Assembly (NCBI RefSeq): GCF_001613225.1
Contig: NZ_BDBY01000155.1
Coordinates: 1-55,552, forward strand
Direction of reading: 5' to 3'
Length of the DNA stretch: 55,552 nt
Source: Nocardia pseudovaccinii NBRC 100343
GTDB lineage: Bacteria > Actinomycetota > Actinomycetes > Mycobacteriales > Mycobacteriaceae
The notes under the pieces are model-generated. The model was not told where the DNA came from, searched no databases, and saw only the letters and a program-made list of their open reading frames with translations. Of the stretch, positions 1 through 7,764 are shown piece after piece; the first letter of the stretch is position 1; every line of letters begins with the position of its first letter. Both the position numbers and the translations under genes were made by a program.

Positions 1-118
1 AGCGCGCCGAATAGAAGCCGCCGAGTGCGAGCGCACGCAATTCGTCATCCGATACCGCCGCGCCGGACCAGTGGTCCTCTTCCCGCTTGTCGAGGTCGTC
101 GTAGGGGAATGTTGTCAA
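1..118 (-). CDS. Partial hypothetical protein, N-terminus only
   Basis: A minus-strand frame opens with TTG at 118-116 (MTTFPYDDLDKREEDHW...) and runs off the left edge after 39 codons without a stop. The composition (acidic, ordinary codon use) looks like real coding sequence. No in-frame ATG or GTG lies just upstream and no strong ribosome binding site is seen, so the start is uncertain. It would be divergent from the DUF2277 gene at 252. I do not recognise the family. Confidence 0.45.
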   Translation of the reverse strand, partial: MTTFPYDDLDKREEDHWSGAAVSDDELRALALGGFYSAR

Positions 119-251
119 GGTGGGTACACCGCGGGCAGGCATACCCCCGATTGTTCACCATCGATCTTGGATGGACCTGTGTAATCGCTCGGCTTTGTCG
201 GATCTGTTTCTTGGCCTGCCTTACCCCGACTGTGGGCAGTAGTGTGCTCCC

Positions 252-503
252 ATGAGTAGCAACATCACCCTCCTTCGTGGCCTGGATCCTGCGCCTACCG
301 AGCAGGAAATCTATGCTGCCGCACTGCAGTATGTGCGTACGGTCGGTGGCGTGTCCGGCCTGAGCACCACAACCAAGGCAGCCGTCGACAAGGCGGTGAA
401 CGCCATCGCGGCGGCAACCACGCAATTGCTCGCGGATTTACCGGATGTGCGGGTCGCACCGGTCACCGAACCGCCACTACGCCAGGTCGCGGAGGCGGAG
501 TAG
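252..503 (+). CDS. DUF2277 family small protein
   Basis: This 83-residue soluble protein matches the shape of the DUF2277 family. It has a short N-terminus with an N-I-x-x-L motif (SSNITLLRGLDP), then EIYAAALQYVRTVGG, then an AVDKAVNAIAAAT helix and a LLADLP turn. The family is widespread in actinobacteria and has no established function. The length is normal for the family. The usual N-terminal Met-Cys-Arg-Asn is replaced here by MSSN. It starts at ATG 252 with only a weak upstream purine stretch. It is convergent with the PucR regulator at 515, with 11 bases between the two stops. Family assignment is from memory of the motif. Confidence 0.75.
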   Translation: MSSNITLLRGLDPAPTEQEIYAAALQYVRTVGGVSGLSTTTKAAVDKAVNAIAAATTQLLADLPDVRVAPVTEPPLRQVAEAE

Positions 504-514
504 TTCGTAGCGTT

Positions 515-1810
515 TCAAGGTAGGGCGTCTGCGCCGTAGGTGGCGACGCAGGCCAGTGCGATCTCCAGCGGCAGGCTGCGCGCTTCGATCGGATGGCCGA
601 GCAGTTCCTCGATCCGCTGGATCCGATAGCGGACCGTGTTCTTGTGCACACCGAGTAATTTCGCCGTGGCCTCCGGGCTGCGATGGCTTTTCAGATATGC
701 GTGCAGTGTTTCGCGCAGTCGTGTGGCATTGACATCACGGCCCGCCAGTGCGCGTAATTCGCGCCCGATCAGACCGCGCATGGCCGCGTTGTCGGCGCCC
801 GCCAGATAGGCGATCTCCACCTCGCGATATGCGGTGACCCGCGCTCGATCCGCCGGACCGCGCTCGGCGACGTGCCTGGCCGCGACGGCCTCGTGATGGC
901 TCTGCCGGAACCCGGCGGCCTGTGGCGCGGGCACCCCGAACGCGGCCCGCACCGGCGGCTCGACCTGACCGTGCACGATTCGCTCGATCTCCCCGGGCAC
1001 CGCCAATTCAGCGGCGTGTGCGTCATCGTCCAAACCCGCCCAGGCCCACATGCCGCTCGCGCCGGACGCCACGGTGAGCACGTGGCCACTGCCGAGCGCC
1101 GTGCCCAATCGCGTCGCGACCCGATCCAGCAGCCCGCTCGCCTCGCTGTCCTGCTCACCGGTGGTCTCATCGGTCCACAGCACAAATGCCAAGTGCTGCT
1201 TGGCAAGTCGATAGCCGAGCCGGACCGAGGCCTGGTCGATATCGAGTTCGTCACCGGCGAGCAGGGCACGCACGATTTCGGTGCGCCGGTTGAGCGCGGC
1301 GCGCATGACCCGCTCGCGTTCCTCCATGTAGGTATCGGTGAGCGTCTCCACCGAAATGCTGACCCATCTGGTGGAACGCTCGAACAGTCGCAGCATTACC
1401 GCCCGCTCGATCTCGGGCGGGGGCTGCCGTTCGTCGACGGCGTCGGTCATGTAGTCGAGTACCGCCTCCTGCCCGACGTGATAGGTCCGCAGCAGCAGCC
1501 GCAGGTCGTAACCGCGTCGGGCGAGGGTTCGGGCGAAGGCGTGCGCCTCCTCCGGCAGGGCGAATTCGATGGTGTCGCTGGTGAGATTGGCCAGCACCAC
1601 CCGCGCGTGTGCGCGGGTGCTCGCGGCCAGGTCGCGGCGCATATCGCGATCGGCGAGTTCCGGGATATGCGCGATGATCGCGTTGTCGAGGCGATCGACG
1701 ACCTGTTCGAGCGCCCGGGTGCGCATGGTCTCGTAGACGTATTCGGCCAGCCAATCGCGGACCACCGCGCTATTCGGGCTGATCGCCGCCGGGCGGCCGG
1801 TGGTCATCAA
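515..1810 (-). CDS. PucR/CdaR-type transcriptional regulator
   Basis: A 431-residue cytoplasmic regulator. The C-terminus carries the PucR-type helix-turn-helix (HTH_30), seen as SPEATAKLLGVHKNTVRYRI at about residues 373-392, followed by the conserved ELLG turn. The middle (about 170-300) resembles the GGDEF-like sensory domain of CdaR proteins. The N-terminal 170 residues are helical, as in actinobacterial members of the family. Such proteins usually activate neighbouring catabolic genes. The aldehyde dehydrogenase/SDR pair lies divergently 140 bases away and is the obvious candidate target, though this is inference. Tandem ATG codons sit at 1810 and 1807. A GGAGG lies 4 and 7 bases upstream respectively, so 1807 has the better spacing. 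Confidence 0.85.
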   Translation of the reverse strand: MMTTGRPAAISPNSAVVRDWLAEYVYETMRTRALEQVVDRLDNAIIAHIPELADRDMRRDLAASTRAHARVVLANLTSDTIEFALPEEAHAFARTLARRGYDLRLLLRTYHVGQEAVLDYMTDAVDERQPPPEIERAVMLRLFERSTRWVSISVETLTDTYMEERERVMRAALNRRTEIVRALLAGDELDIDQASVRLGYRLAKQHLAFVLWTDETTGEQDSEASGLLDRVATRLGTALGSGHVLTVASGASGMWAWAGLDDDAHAAELAVPGEIERIVHGQVEPPVRAAFGVPAPQAAGFRQSHHEAVAARHVAERGPADRARVTAYREVEIAYLAGADNAAMRGLIGRELRALAGRDVNATRLRETLHAYLKSHRSPEATAKLLGVHKNTVRYRIQRIEELLGHPIEARSLPLEIALACVATYGADALP

Positions 1811-1950
1811 ACCTCCGGATTGTATCTAGAGAACAAAAACAGCCTCATTCGTTGACAAATCGGGCCAAGAAAGTCCGAGAACCTTGTGCCACGATCATAG
1901 GTCAGTGAACTGATTCACAGCGATCAGCACAACCTCAGTGGGAGAACAGC

Positions 1951-3630
1951 GTGACCGATACGGTGCCCGGCGCGGCCGAGAAGAAAACTGCGCGTAAGAC
2001 AACGGCGAAAGTAGACGCGGCGGGAGCGACGGGCGTGGATGCGGTCGCGGAGCGTGACCACGGAGCGCCCCGGGAGCGCCGCGAATCGGACATCGCTCCG
2101 GCACTGATCGAGGTACGCAATCCGGGCACCGGGGCGGTGGTGGGGTCCGTACCGGACGAGAGTGCCGACGCGGTCGCGGCCAAGATCCGCGAATTGCGCC
2201 TGTACCAGCCGGAATGGGAGGCCATCGGCCCCGACGGGCGCAAGGAATGGCTGCTGAAGCTGCAGGACTGGATCATCGACAACACCGAGCATCTGGCCGA
2301 TGTGCTGCAGGCCGAGGCGGGCAAGCCCCGCGTGGACGCGCTGATCGACCCGGCCTTCTCGACCGATCTCATCGGCTACTACGCGCGGCGGGCCGGGAAA
2401 TTCCTCGCCGATGACCATCCCTCGCCGCACAGCCCGCTGGCCCGGGTCAAGAAGCTGACCACGGTGTACAAGCCGTATCCCGTGGTCGGCGTGATCACGC
2501 CGTGGAACTTCCCGCTGGCCATGCCGGTCATCGATGTGATCCCGGCGCTGGCTGCCGGTGCCGCGGTGATCCTCAAGCCGTCCGAGGTGACTCCGCTTTC
2601 GGCGATCGAATTGGCAAGGGGCTGGGCCGAAATCGGTGCACCGCCGGTTTTCGCCGTGGTCACCGGTGCGGGTGCGACCGGTGCCGCGGTGGTCGAGAAT
2701 GCCGACTACATCCAGTTCACCGGTTCGACCGCGACCGGGCGCAAGATCGCCGCCGCCTGTGTCGAGCGGTTGATTCCCTACAGCCTGGAATTGGGCGGTA
2801 AGGATCCGGCGATTGTGCTGGCCGACGCCGATCTCGATCGGGCCGCGCACGGCATCGCCTTCGGCGGCATGTTCAACTCGGGCCAGGTCTGCATTTCGGT
2901 GGAGCGGGTGTATGTCGAGGCTCCGGTCTACGACGAATTCGTCACCAAGCTCACCGATGCGGTCGAGAATCTGCGTCAAGGTCTGGACGGTCGCGAGTCC
3001 AAATACGACGTGGGTGCGCTGGCCAACGAGAACCAGGTCCAGATCGTGCAGCGGCATGTCGACGAGGCCGTCGCAGCGGGCGCCAAGGTGACCACCGGCG
3101 GCAAGCGCACCGGTGTCGGCACCCTGTTCGAACCGACCGTGCTCGTCGATGTCGACCACACCATGTCCTGCATTACCGAGGAGACCTTCGGCCCGACCCT
3201 GCCGGTAATCAAGGTCTCCGACGAGGCGGAAGCCGTTCGGCTGGCCAATGATTCGATCTACGGCCTCTCGGCCTCGGTCTGGACCGGCGATAAGGATCGC
3301 GGCGAGCGTGTGGCCCGCGCCCTCGAAGCCGGAGCGGTGAATATCAACGACGTCTTCGTCAACCTGTTCAGCTTCGCGCTGCCGATGGGTGGCTGGGGGC
3401 AGTCCGGCGTCGGCGCACGCTGGGGCGGTCCGAACGGGGTTCGCAAATACTGCAGGCAGAAGGCGATTACCACGCCGATCCTGCCGACCCAGCAGAAGGA
3501 ACTGCTCTGGTTCCCGTACCAGATGCCGAAGGTGCTGTTCGGGCTCGGCGCGATGCGTGCCGCAGGAGCTCGCGGACTGCGTCGCATCGACATTGCCGCA
3601 ATTCTGAAACTCGCGGGAGACAACAAGTGA
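1951..3630 (+). CDS. NAD(P)-dependent aldehyde dehydrogenase (succinate-semialdehyde dehydrogenase-like)
   Basis: A 559-residue aldehyde dehydrogenase that would oxidise an aldehyde to the acid in the cytoplasm. It shows the family landmarks TPWNFP (oxyanion Asn), FTGSTATG (cofactor loop), LELGGKDP (general-base Glu280) and GQVCIS (nucleophile Cys314). The overall sequence resembles mycobacterial GabD2-type enzymes. The GTG start at 1951 follows GGGAG. Residues 1-48 are not part of the fold. They consist of a Lys-rich tail and, from codon 23, a 26-residue hydrophilic peptide encoded by an interspersed repeat (2017-2093) that recurs in other genes here. Its stop overlaps the start of the downstream short-chain dehydrogenase by four bases (GTGA), so the two are probably translated together and act on the same alcohol/aldehyde pathway. 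The substrate is unknown. Confidence 0.88.
   Translation: MTDTVPGAAEKKTARKTTAKVDAAGATGVDAVAERDHGAPRERRESDIAPALIEVRNPGTGAVVGSVPDESADAVAAKIRELRLYQPEWEAIGPDGRKEWLLKLQDWIIDNTEHLADVLQAEAGKPRVDALIDPAFSTDLIGYYARRAGKFLADDHPSPHSPLARVKKLTTVYKPYPVVGVITPWNFPLAMPVIDVIPALAAGAAVILKPSEVTPLSAIELARGWAEIGAPPVFAVVTGAGATGAAVVENADYIQFTGSTATGRKIAAACVERLIPYSLELGGKDPAIVLADADLDRAAHGIAFGGMFNSGQVCISVERVYVEAPVYDEFVTKLTDAVENLRQGLDGRESKYDVGALANENQVQIVQRHVDEAVAAGAKVTTGGKRTGVGTLFEPTVLVDVDHTMSCITEETFGPTLPVIKVSDEAEAVRLANDSIYGLSASVWTGDKDRGERVARALEAGAVNINDVFVNLFSFALPMGGWGQSGVGARWGGPNGVRKYCRQKAITTPILPTQQKELLWFPYQMPKVLFGLGAMRAAGARGLRRIDIAAILKLAGDNK
2017..2093 (+). repeat. In-frame interspersed coding repeat, type A, copy 1
   Basis: This begins GCGGCGGGAGCGACGGGC and ends near CGCCGCGAATCGGACA. 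It matches the copies at 8008-8084 and 7494-7573 nearly base for base, including a shared core GGAGCGTGACCACGGA. It lies in the N-terminal tail of the aldehyde dehydrogenase and is read in the same frame as all other copies (GCG GCG ... at codon 23). The encoded peptide is of the form AAGATGVDAVAERDHG...RRESD. The boundaries are estimates. Confidence 0.85.
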
Positions 3631-4568
3631 CCGCGGAGCGAGCGAAGGGCCCGGAGACACAAGGTGGGGGCCGTCAGAGCGGCGCCCCGCAAGGAGTGCG
3701 CGCGCACGGAGGGCACCAGGAACTCCGCAAATCCAACACAGACGGGGCGAAGGTTCGCGGCAAGGTCGTCGTCATCACCGGTGGCGCGCGCGGCATCGGA
3801 CTGGCCACGGCGACCGCACTGCAGGCGCTCGGCGCGAAGATCGCGATCGGCGATATCGACGAGACCACGGTCAAGGAATCCGGCACCGCCCGCGATTTCG
3901 AGTTGTACGGGCGGCTCGACGTCACCGATCCCAGCTCGTTCGAGAGCTTCCTCGACGAGGTAGAGCGCACCGTCGGCCCGATCGACGTGCTGATCAACAA
4001 TGCGGGCATCATGCCGACCGGCAGATTCGCCGATGAGCCGGATCAGATCACCCGCCGGATTCTGGATATCAATGTCTACGGCGTGATCCTCGGCTCCAAG
4101 CTGGGCCTGGTCCGCATGCTGGCGCGCAAGCGCGGACACATCATCAATATCGCCTCGCTCGCCGGGGAGACGCATATCCCGGGCCTGGCGACGTATAACG
4201 CCAGCAAGCATGCGGTGCTCGGCTTCACCGACACCCTGCGCGAGGAGTACCGGGGTTCGGGTGTCGCGTTCTCCTCGGTGCTGCCGACACTGACGAATAC
4301 CGAACTCGGCTCCGGCGTGAGCGGCCCGAAGCTGCTGCGCCCGGCCGAACCGGAGGAGATCGCCGATGCGATCGTCGCGCTGATCGCCGAGCCGAAGTCC
4401 AAGGTCCGGGTCACCGCGGTGGCCGGATTCCTGTCGCAGCTGGTGAATCTGCTGCCCGAGCCGGTGGCCGATGGACTGGCCAGGGCGCTGGGTTCGAGCA
4501 ATGCCTTCCTCGACGATGTGGACGTGGCCAAGCGCAAGGCCTACGAGGATCGGGCACGCAGCCTCTGA
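3627..4568 (+). CDS. Short-chain dehydrogenase/reductase (SDR)
   Basis: A 313-residue classical SDR oxidoreductase. The NAD(P)-binding motif TGGARGIG directly follows the first strand KVVVIT, NNAG marks the fourth strand, and the active site is YNASK with an upstream Ser in IASLAG. The start is GTG 3627, overlapping the aldehyde dehydrogenase stop by four bases. An ordinary SDR would begin just before KVRGKVVVITGG. Here about 37 extra hydrophilic residues precede the fold, encoded by an interspersed repeat (3633-3741) that also occurs inside the synthetase gene at 52.4 kb. Coupling to the aldehyde dehydrogenase suggests sequential oxidation of an alcohol to an acid. A strong hairpin follows the stop. 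The substrate is unknown. Confidence 0.88.
   Translation: MTAERAKGPETQGGGRQSGAPQGVRAHGGHQELRKSNTDGAKVRGKVVVITGGARGIGLATATALQALGAKIAIGDIDETTVKESGTARDFELYGRLDVTDPSSFESFLDEVERTVGPIDVLINNAGIMPTGRFADEPDQITRRILDINVYGVILGSKLGLVRMLARKRGHIINIASLAGETHIPGLATYNASKHAVLGFTDTLREEYRGSGVAFSSVLPTLTNTELGSGVSGPKLLRPAEPEEIADAIVALIAEPKSKVRVTAVAGFLSQLVNLLPEPVADGLARALGSSNAFLDDVDVAKRKAYEDRARSL
3633..3741 (+). repeat. In-frame interspersed coding repeat, type B, copy 1
   Basis: A 109-base sequence that aligns without gaps to 52368-52476, with roughly 80-85% identity by eye. It shares its first about 20 bases (GCGAGCGAMGGGC) and its last about 20 bases (CGCAAATCnnACACAG) with the type A copies, but has a different and longer middle. 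It starts at codon 3 of the SDR gene and is translated in the common frame, ending in LRKSNT. Confidence 0.85.
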
Positions 4569-4575
4569 ACGGTCG

Positions 4576-4617
4576 GCGAAGGCGCCGTGGTCGGGTCATC
4601 GACCACGGCGTCTTCGC
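4576..4617 (+). terminator. Hairpin terminator after the ALDH-SDR operon
   Basis: The bases CGCCGTGGTCG (4583-4593) pair perfectly with CGACCACGGCG (4600-4610) around a six-base loop. The stem extends through GCGAAG/CTTCGC with one mismatch. It starts 8 bases after the SDR stop. There is no long T-run, as is common in actinobacteria. Confidence 0.75.
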
Positions 4618-5005
4618 GCGTCCGAACACCCCCGGGACTGCCGTCCCCGGACCGTCCGAACGAGACAGCAAACACAATTGTGACTAACATCACTCCACCC
4701 ACCCGTAATGGCATCACCCTCGTTGCGGGCCGGTTTCCCGGCAGTGACCGGCCACACTTCAGCGCCTACCCGGCGCGGTCCGCAGACCCACTCGTCGTCG
4801 CATCGCTGCTGGTCATATGCCCAATTAACTTGCGCACGGCAGAGCGGGTCCCGGGTGCTGGAGATTCGCGGAGTCGATGATGCAAATGACCATGACAAGC
4901 CATATGCTGTGTCTAACAAACCTGCCGACTGTTTCGGCTGCCATATCCAGACTTTCCGGCCTTAATAGGCTGGAAATTCAGGACCGATTCTGATAGCAAG
5001 GGGCT
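4618..5005. other. Intergenic region upstream of the LysR gene
   Basis: No convincing gene is seen in these 388 bases. Short frames here lack family resemblance and ribosome binding sites. The last 100 bases are AT-richer and probably contain the promoter and operator of the LysR-type gene. AAGGGG at 4997-5002 serves as its ribosome binding site. Confidence 0.5.
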
Positions 5006-5896
5006 ATGGACCCGCATTTGCGCGACCTGCGGTATTTCGTCGCCGTCGCTGAGGAACTGCACTTCACCAACGCCGCTCAGCGGCTGCACATCGCTCAACC
5101 CACCCTGTCGCGTCAGATTCGTCAGCTGGAACGCCAGCTCGACGTGGTCCTGTTCGACCGCAACCAGCGCAGCGTCGCGCTGACCGTCGCGGGTAAGGAG
5201 TTGCTCGAAGGCGCCCGCAAGATCCTGGAGCTGTGGGAGGTCACCAATGTCTCCCTGCAGGAGGCGGGTGAGGTGCTGCGCGTCGGCATCCAATCCGCGC
5301 TCGGCCGCGGGCTGCTCAACGATCTGGAGAGCGCGAGCGGGCACCGCCTGGCACTGCACGCCGCCTCCTGGACCGACCCGTCCAGTGGGCTGGCCGGTCG
5401 ACAGGCCGACCTCGCTCTGGTCTGGCTTCCGCTCCCCGATCCGAACCGATACCGCTGGCAGGTGCTGCGCACCGAGCCGCGCTGGGTGCTGCTGCCGGAG
5501 AACCATCCGCTGGCCGAGAACGACACCATCGACTTCGCCGACCTGCTGGACGAACCGTTCATCGCACTGCCCACCGAGGCCGGTGCGGTGCGCGACTTCT
5601 GGCTCGGCAACGATGCCCGCAACGGCCGTCAGCCCAAGATCGGCGCCGAAGCGGCAACCCCCGAGGACAAGCTGGAGGCCGTGAGCCTCGGCCTCGGCGT
5701 CTGCCTGCTGGCCGAGAACAATGTGCCGATGTACCGCTGGCCGGGTCTGACCGCTCGCCCGCTCGCCGGACTCGCCCCGTGCGAACTTGCGGTGGCCTGG
5801 CGCGCCGACGACAACCGGCCCACCATCCTCGAATTCGCCGCACGCGCGGTGGACGGTGGTTTCGCGGTGCAGCATCAGCCTGCGATCGCGGGCTGA
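5006..5896 (+). CDS. LysR-family transcriptional regulator
   Basis: A 296-residue LysR-type regulator. The N-terminal winged helix-turn-helix is textbook: LRYFVAVAEELHFTNAAQRL, then AQPTLSRQIRQLE and LFDRNQRSVALT over residues 8-60. The effector-binding domain (about 90-290) follows. The ATG start is preceded by AAGGGG. The gene is convergent with the amidase at 5978, so no obvious divergent target lies in the window. The upstream neighbour is separated by a terminator. Effector and targets are unknown. Confidence 0.9.
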   Translation: MDPHLRDLRYFVAVAEELHFTNAAQRLHIAQPTLSRQIRQLERQLDVVLFDRNQRSVALTVAGKELLEGARKILELWEVTNVSLQEAGEVLRVGIQSALGRGLLNDLESASGHRLALHAASWTDPSSGLAGRQADLALVWLPLPDPNRYRWQVLRTEPRWVLLPENHPLAENDTIDFADLLDEPFIALPTEAGAVRDFWLGNDARNGRQPKIGAEAATPEDKLEAVSLGLGVCLLAENNVPMYRWPGLTARPLAGLAPCELAVAWRADDNRPTILEFAARAVDGGFAVQHQPAIAG

Positions 5897-5977
5897 TCGC
5901 TCATCCGTTCAAGCTCATCCCAACCCCGACGGAGCGAGTCTTACGAGCGATGTTCGCGGTGCCGCAGGCGCGGCAAA

Positions 5978-7585
5978 TCAGACACAGTCGTTCACCGTTC
6001 GCTTCCAGGGGTGGATCGACTCGAGTTGAGCCGCGAGGCGCAGCAGGATCGATTCACTGCCGGGCGGTGCCGTGAGTTGGGCGGCGACCGGCGTTTTGGA
6101 TCTCGGATGCATTCCCATCGGTATCGACGCGGCGGGCCAGCCGACCAGATTCCACAGCGGTGTGAACGGTGAATACCGAGCGCTGACAACAACATTCGCG
6201 AGCCAACCGAGAGTGTGCCAGGCCCTGGCCCGCGGTGGCGGCGCGGCGAGCGTAGGGGTGATCACCACGTGGTAGCGCTCGAAGAAATCCAGCAGTTGCG
6301 CCTCGACCCGGTCCACCTGCGCCGGGCGCACGAGCCGCAGCCGCTGGACGAGCCGACCGAGTGCGATGTGGCGGCGGGTGCGCCGCTGCAGACGTTCGGG
6401 GCGGATCAGATTCGCGGCCTCCCGCGCGCCGAATGCCAACCAGCGCAGGCCGACCGAAACGAGCGATTCGCCGTAGGGCAGTGTCACCGATTCCACCAGG
6501 TGCCCGGCCGCGGCGGCGGCCGAAGCAGCGGTGCGGGCCGCCGCGGTCCAGTGCCGATCGACCCGGAACATCCGGGACGGTGGCGCCACGGCCAGCCCGA
6601 TGCGTAGTCGGCCCGGCGGTTCCAACTCGGCTAGGTCCGGACGCGCGGCCAGCACGGACAGCATGAGCGCGGCATCGCCGACTGTCGTTGCGAGCACGCC
6701 GTTTTCGACCATCCCGGACCAGGAATCGACGCCTACCTCGGCCGGTACGGTGTGCCGCCCCGGCTTGAGCCCGAACACCCCGCAGCAGGCCGCGGGAATG
6801 CGCACCGAACCCAGCCCGTCGTTGCCGTGCGCCACCGGCACCAACCCGGCCGCCACGGCCGCGGCCGAACCACCGGACGAGCCACCGGAGCTGCGGGCGG
6901 AATTCCACGGGTTCCGACCGATGCGGCCCTCGCTCTCGGTCGTAGCCCACAGGCCGAGTTCGGGGACCGCGGTCAGCCCGACCACCACCGCGCCCGCGGC
7001 CCGTAGCCTGCACACCACCGGGTGGTCGGCGGTCGCCGGGCGGGTATCGGTCGCGGTGGAACCGGCGAGAACCGATTCACCCTCGACCGCGATGTTGTGT
7101 TTTATCGCGATGGGCACACCCGCCAGCGGCAGTAGATCCAGATCGGAACGCTGTTCCAGCGCGAGTGCCTCGGCCCGTGCTTTAGCCGAGCGAACGACCG
7201 TGAACGCATTCGTCTTCCGGTTCTCGGCGGCGATCAGATCCAGGGCGGTATCGACGGTTTCGGTCGGCGTCAGCGAGCCGTCACGCACACTCGCCGCGAT
7301 TGCCGCCGCCGGACCTCGTGACAGGCCGGTTTCGCGTGGCATGCTGGAATCCATCGAAGCATGTACGGCGTCGGTCCCGCCCACCGCGACCCCACGGGCG
7401 GCCTGCACCTCCGGGGCTTCCGCAGCCTCCGGAGCGGTCGAATCCGTCGCTGTCGGATCCGCCGCCGCGACGCCACCCGCCGCGGCCGTCACGGTATTCG
7501 ATTTACGGCGCTGTTCCCGGGTTTTTCCGTGGTCACGCTCCGCTACCGCCTCCGCGCCCGTCGCTCGCGCCGCAGTGTTGTTCAT
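5978..7585 (-). CDS. Amidase-signature family hydrolase
   Basis: A 535-residue amidase-signature enzyme, predicted to hydrolyse C-N amide bonds with a Ser-cisSer-Lys triad. The Lys lies in PIAIKHNI, the glycine/serine-rich stretch is SSGGSSGGSAAAVAAG, and the nucleophilic Ser region reads GNDGLGSVRIPA. The best start is ATG 7585 with GGGGAAG upstream. A longer frame to 7903 lacks coding character. The first about 85 residues are outside the catalytic fold. They hold the repeat-encoded peptide (residues 5-31) followed by an Ala/Thr/Pro-rich linker, and the fold itself seems to begin near RGPAAAIAASVRDG. The gene is divergent from the kinase operon at 7765. The substrate is unknown. Confidence 0.85.
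   Translation of the reverse strand: MNNTAARATGAEAVAERDHGKTREQRRKSNTVTAAAGGVAAADPTATDSTAPEAAEAPEVQAARGVAVGGTDAVHASMDSSMPRETGLSRGPAAAIAASVRDGSLTPTETVDTALDLIAAENRKTNAFTVVRSAKARAEALALEQRSDLDLLPLAGVPIAIKHNIAVEGESVLAGSTATDTRPATADHPVVCRLRAAGAVVVGLTAVPELGLWATTESEGRIGRNPWNSARSSGGSSGGSAAAVAAGLVPVAHGNDGLGSVRIPAACCGVFGLKPGRHTVPAEVGVDSWSGMVENGVLATTVGDAALMLSVLAARPDLAELEPPGRLRIGLAVAPPSRMFRVDRHWTAAARTAASAAAAAGHLVESVTLPYGESLVSVGLRWLAFGAREAANLIRPERLQRRTRRHIALGRLVQRLRLVRPAQVDRVEAQLLDFFERYHVVITPTLAAPPPRARAWHTLGWLANVVVSARYSPFTPLWNLVGWPAASIPMGMHPRSKTPVAAQLTAPPGSESILLRLAAQLESIHPWKRTVNDCV
7494..7573 (-). repeat. In-frame interspersed coding repeat, type A, copy 2
   Basis: Read on the minus strand this is GCGGCGCGAGCGACGGGC ... 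ending CGCCGTAAATCGAATAC, closely matching the copies at 2017 and 8008. It begins exactly at codon 5 of the amidase gene and is read in the same frame as every other copy, in the sense direction of its host, giving ATGAEAVAERDHG ... RRKSNT. Confidence 0.85.
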
Positions 7586-7764
7586 GTGCTGGTTCTTCCC
7601 CGTCGCATCGTTGTCGAAATCGGGTGATCCACTGTTGTGGCGCAAGTTATCATTTCGATTACTGCTCGGGGGACGATGTCGTCGGGTGTGGCGGAAATTC
7701 AGCGGCACATCCACCGAACGGCCACTGCGGATACTCGACATCCGCTCAGCAAGTAGGTCCGAAA

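Noticed and set aside
1924..3660. 578-codon minus-strand frame opposite the aldehyde dehydrogenase
   Set aside because: It is the antisense shadow of a clearly recognisable gene. Its composition (His/Arg/Gly-rich) and lack of motifs and start signals fit a shadow in high-GC DNA.
5925..5994. Possible extra, decayed copy of the interspersed repeat between LysR and amidase
   Set aside because: Only a few bases at the start (GGAGCGAG) and about 18 at the end (GCGGCAAATCAGACACAG) resemble type B. The middle does not align and it is noncoding, so I could not support it as a copy.
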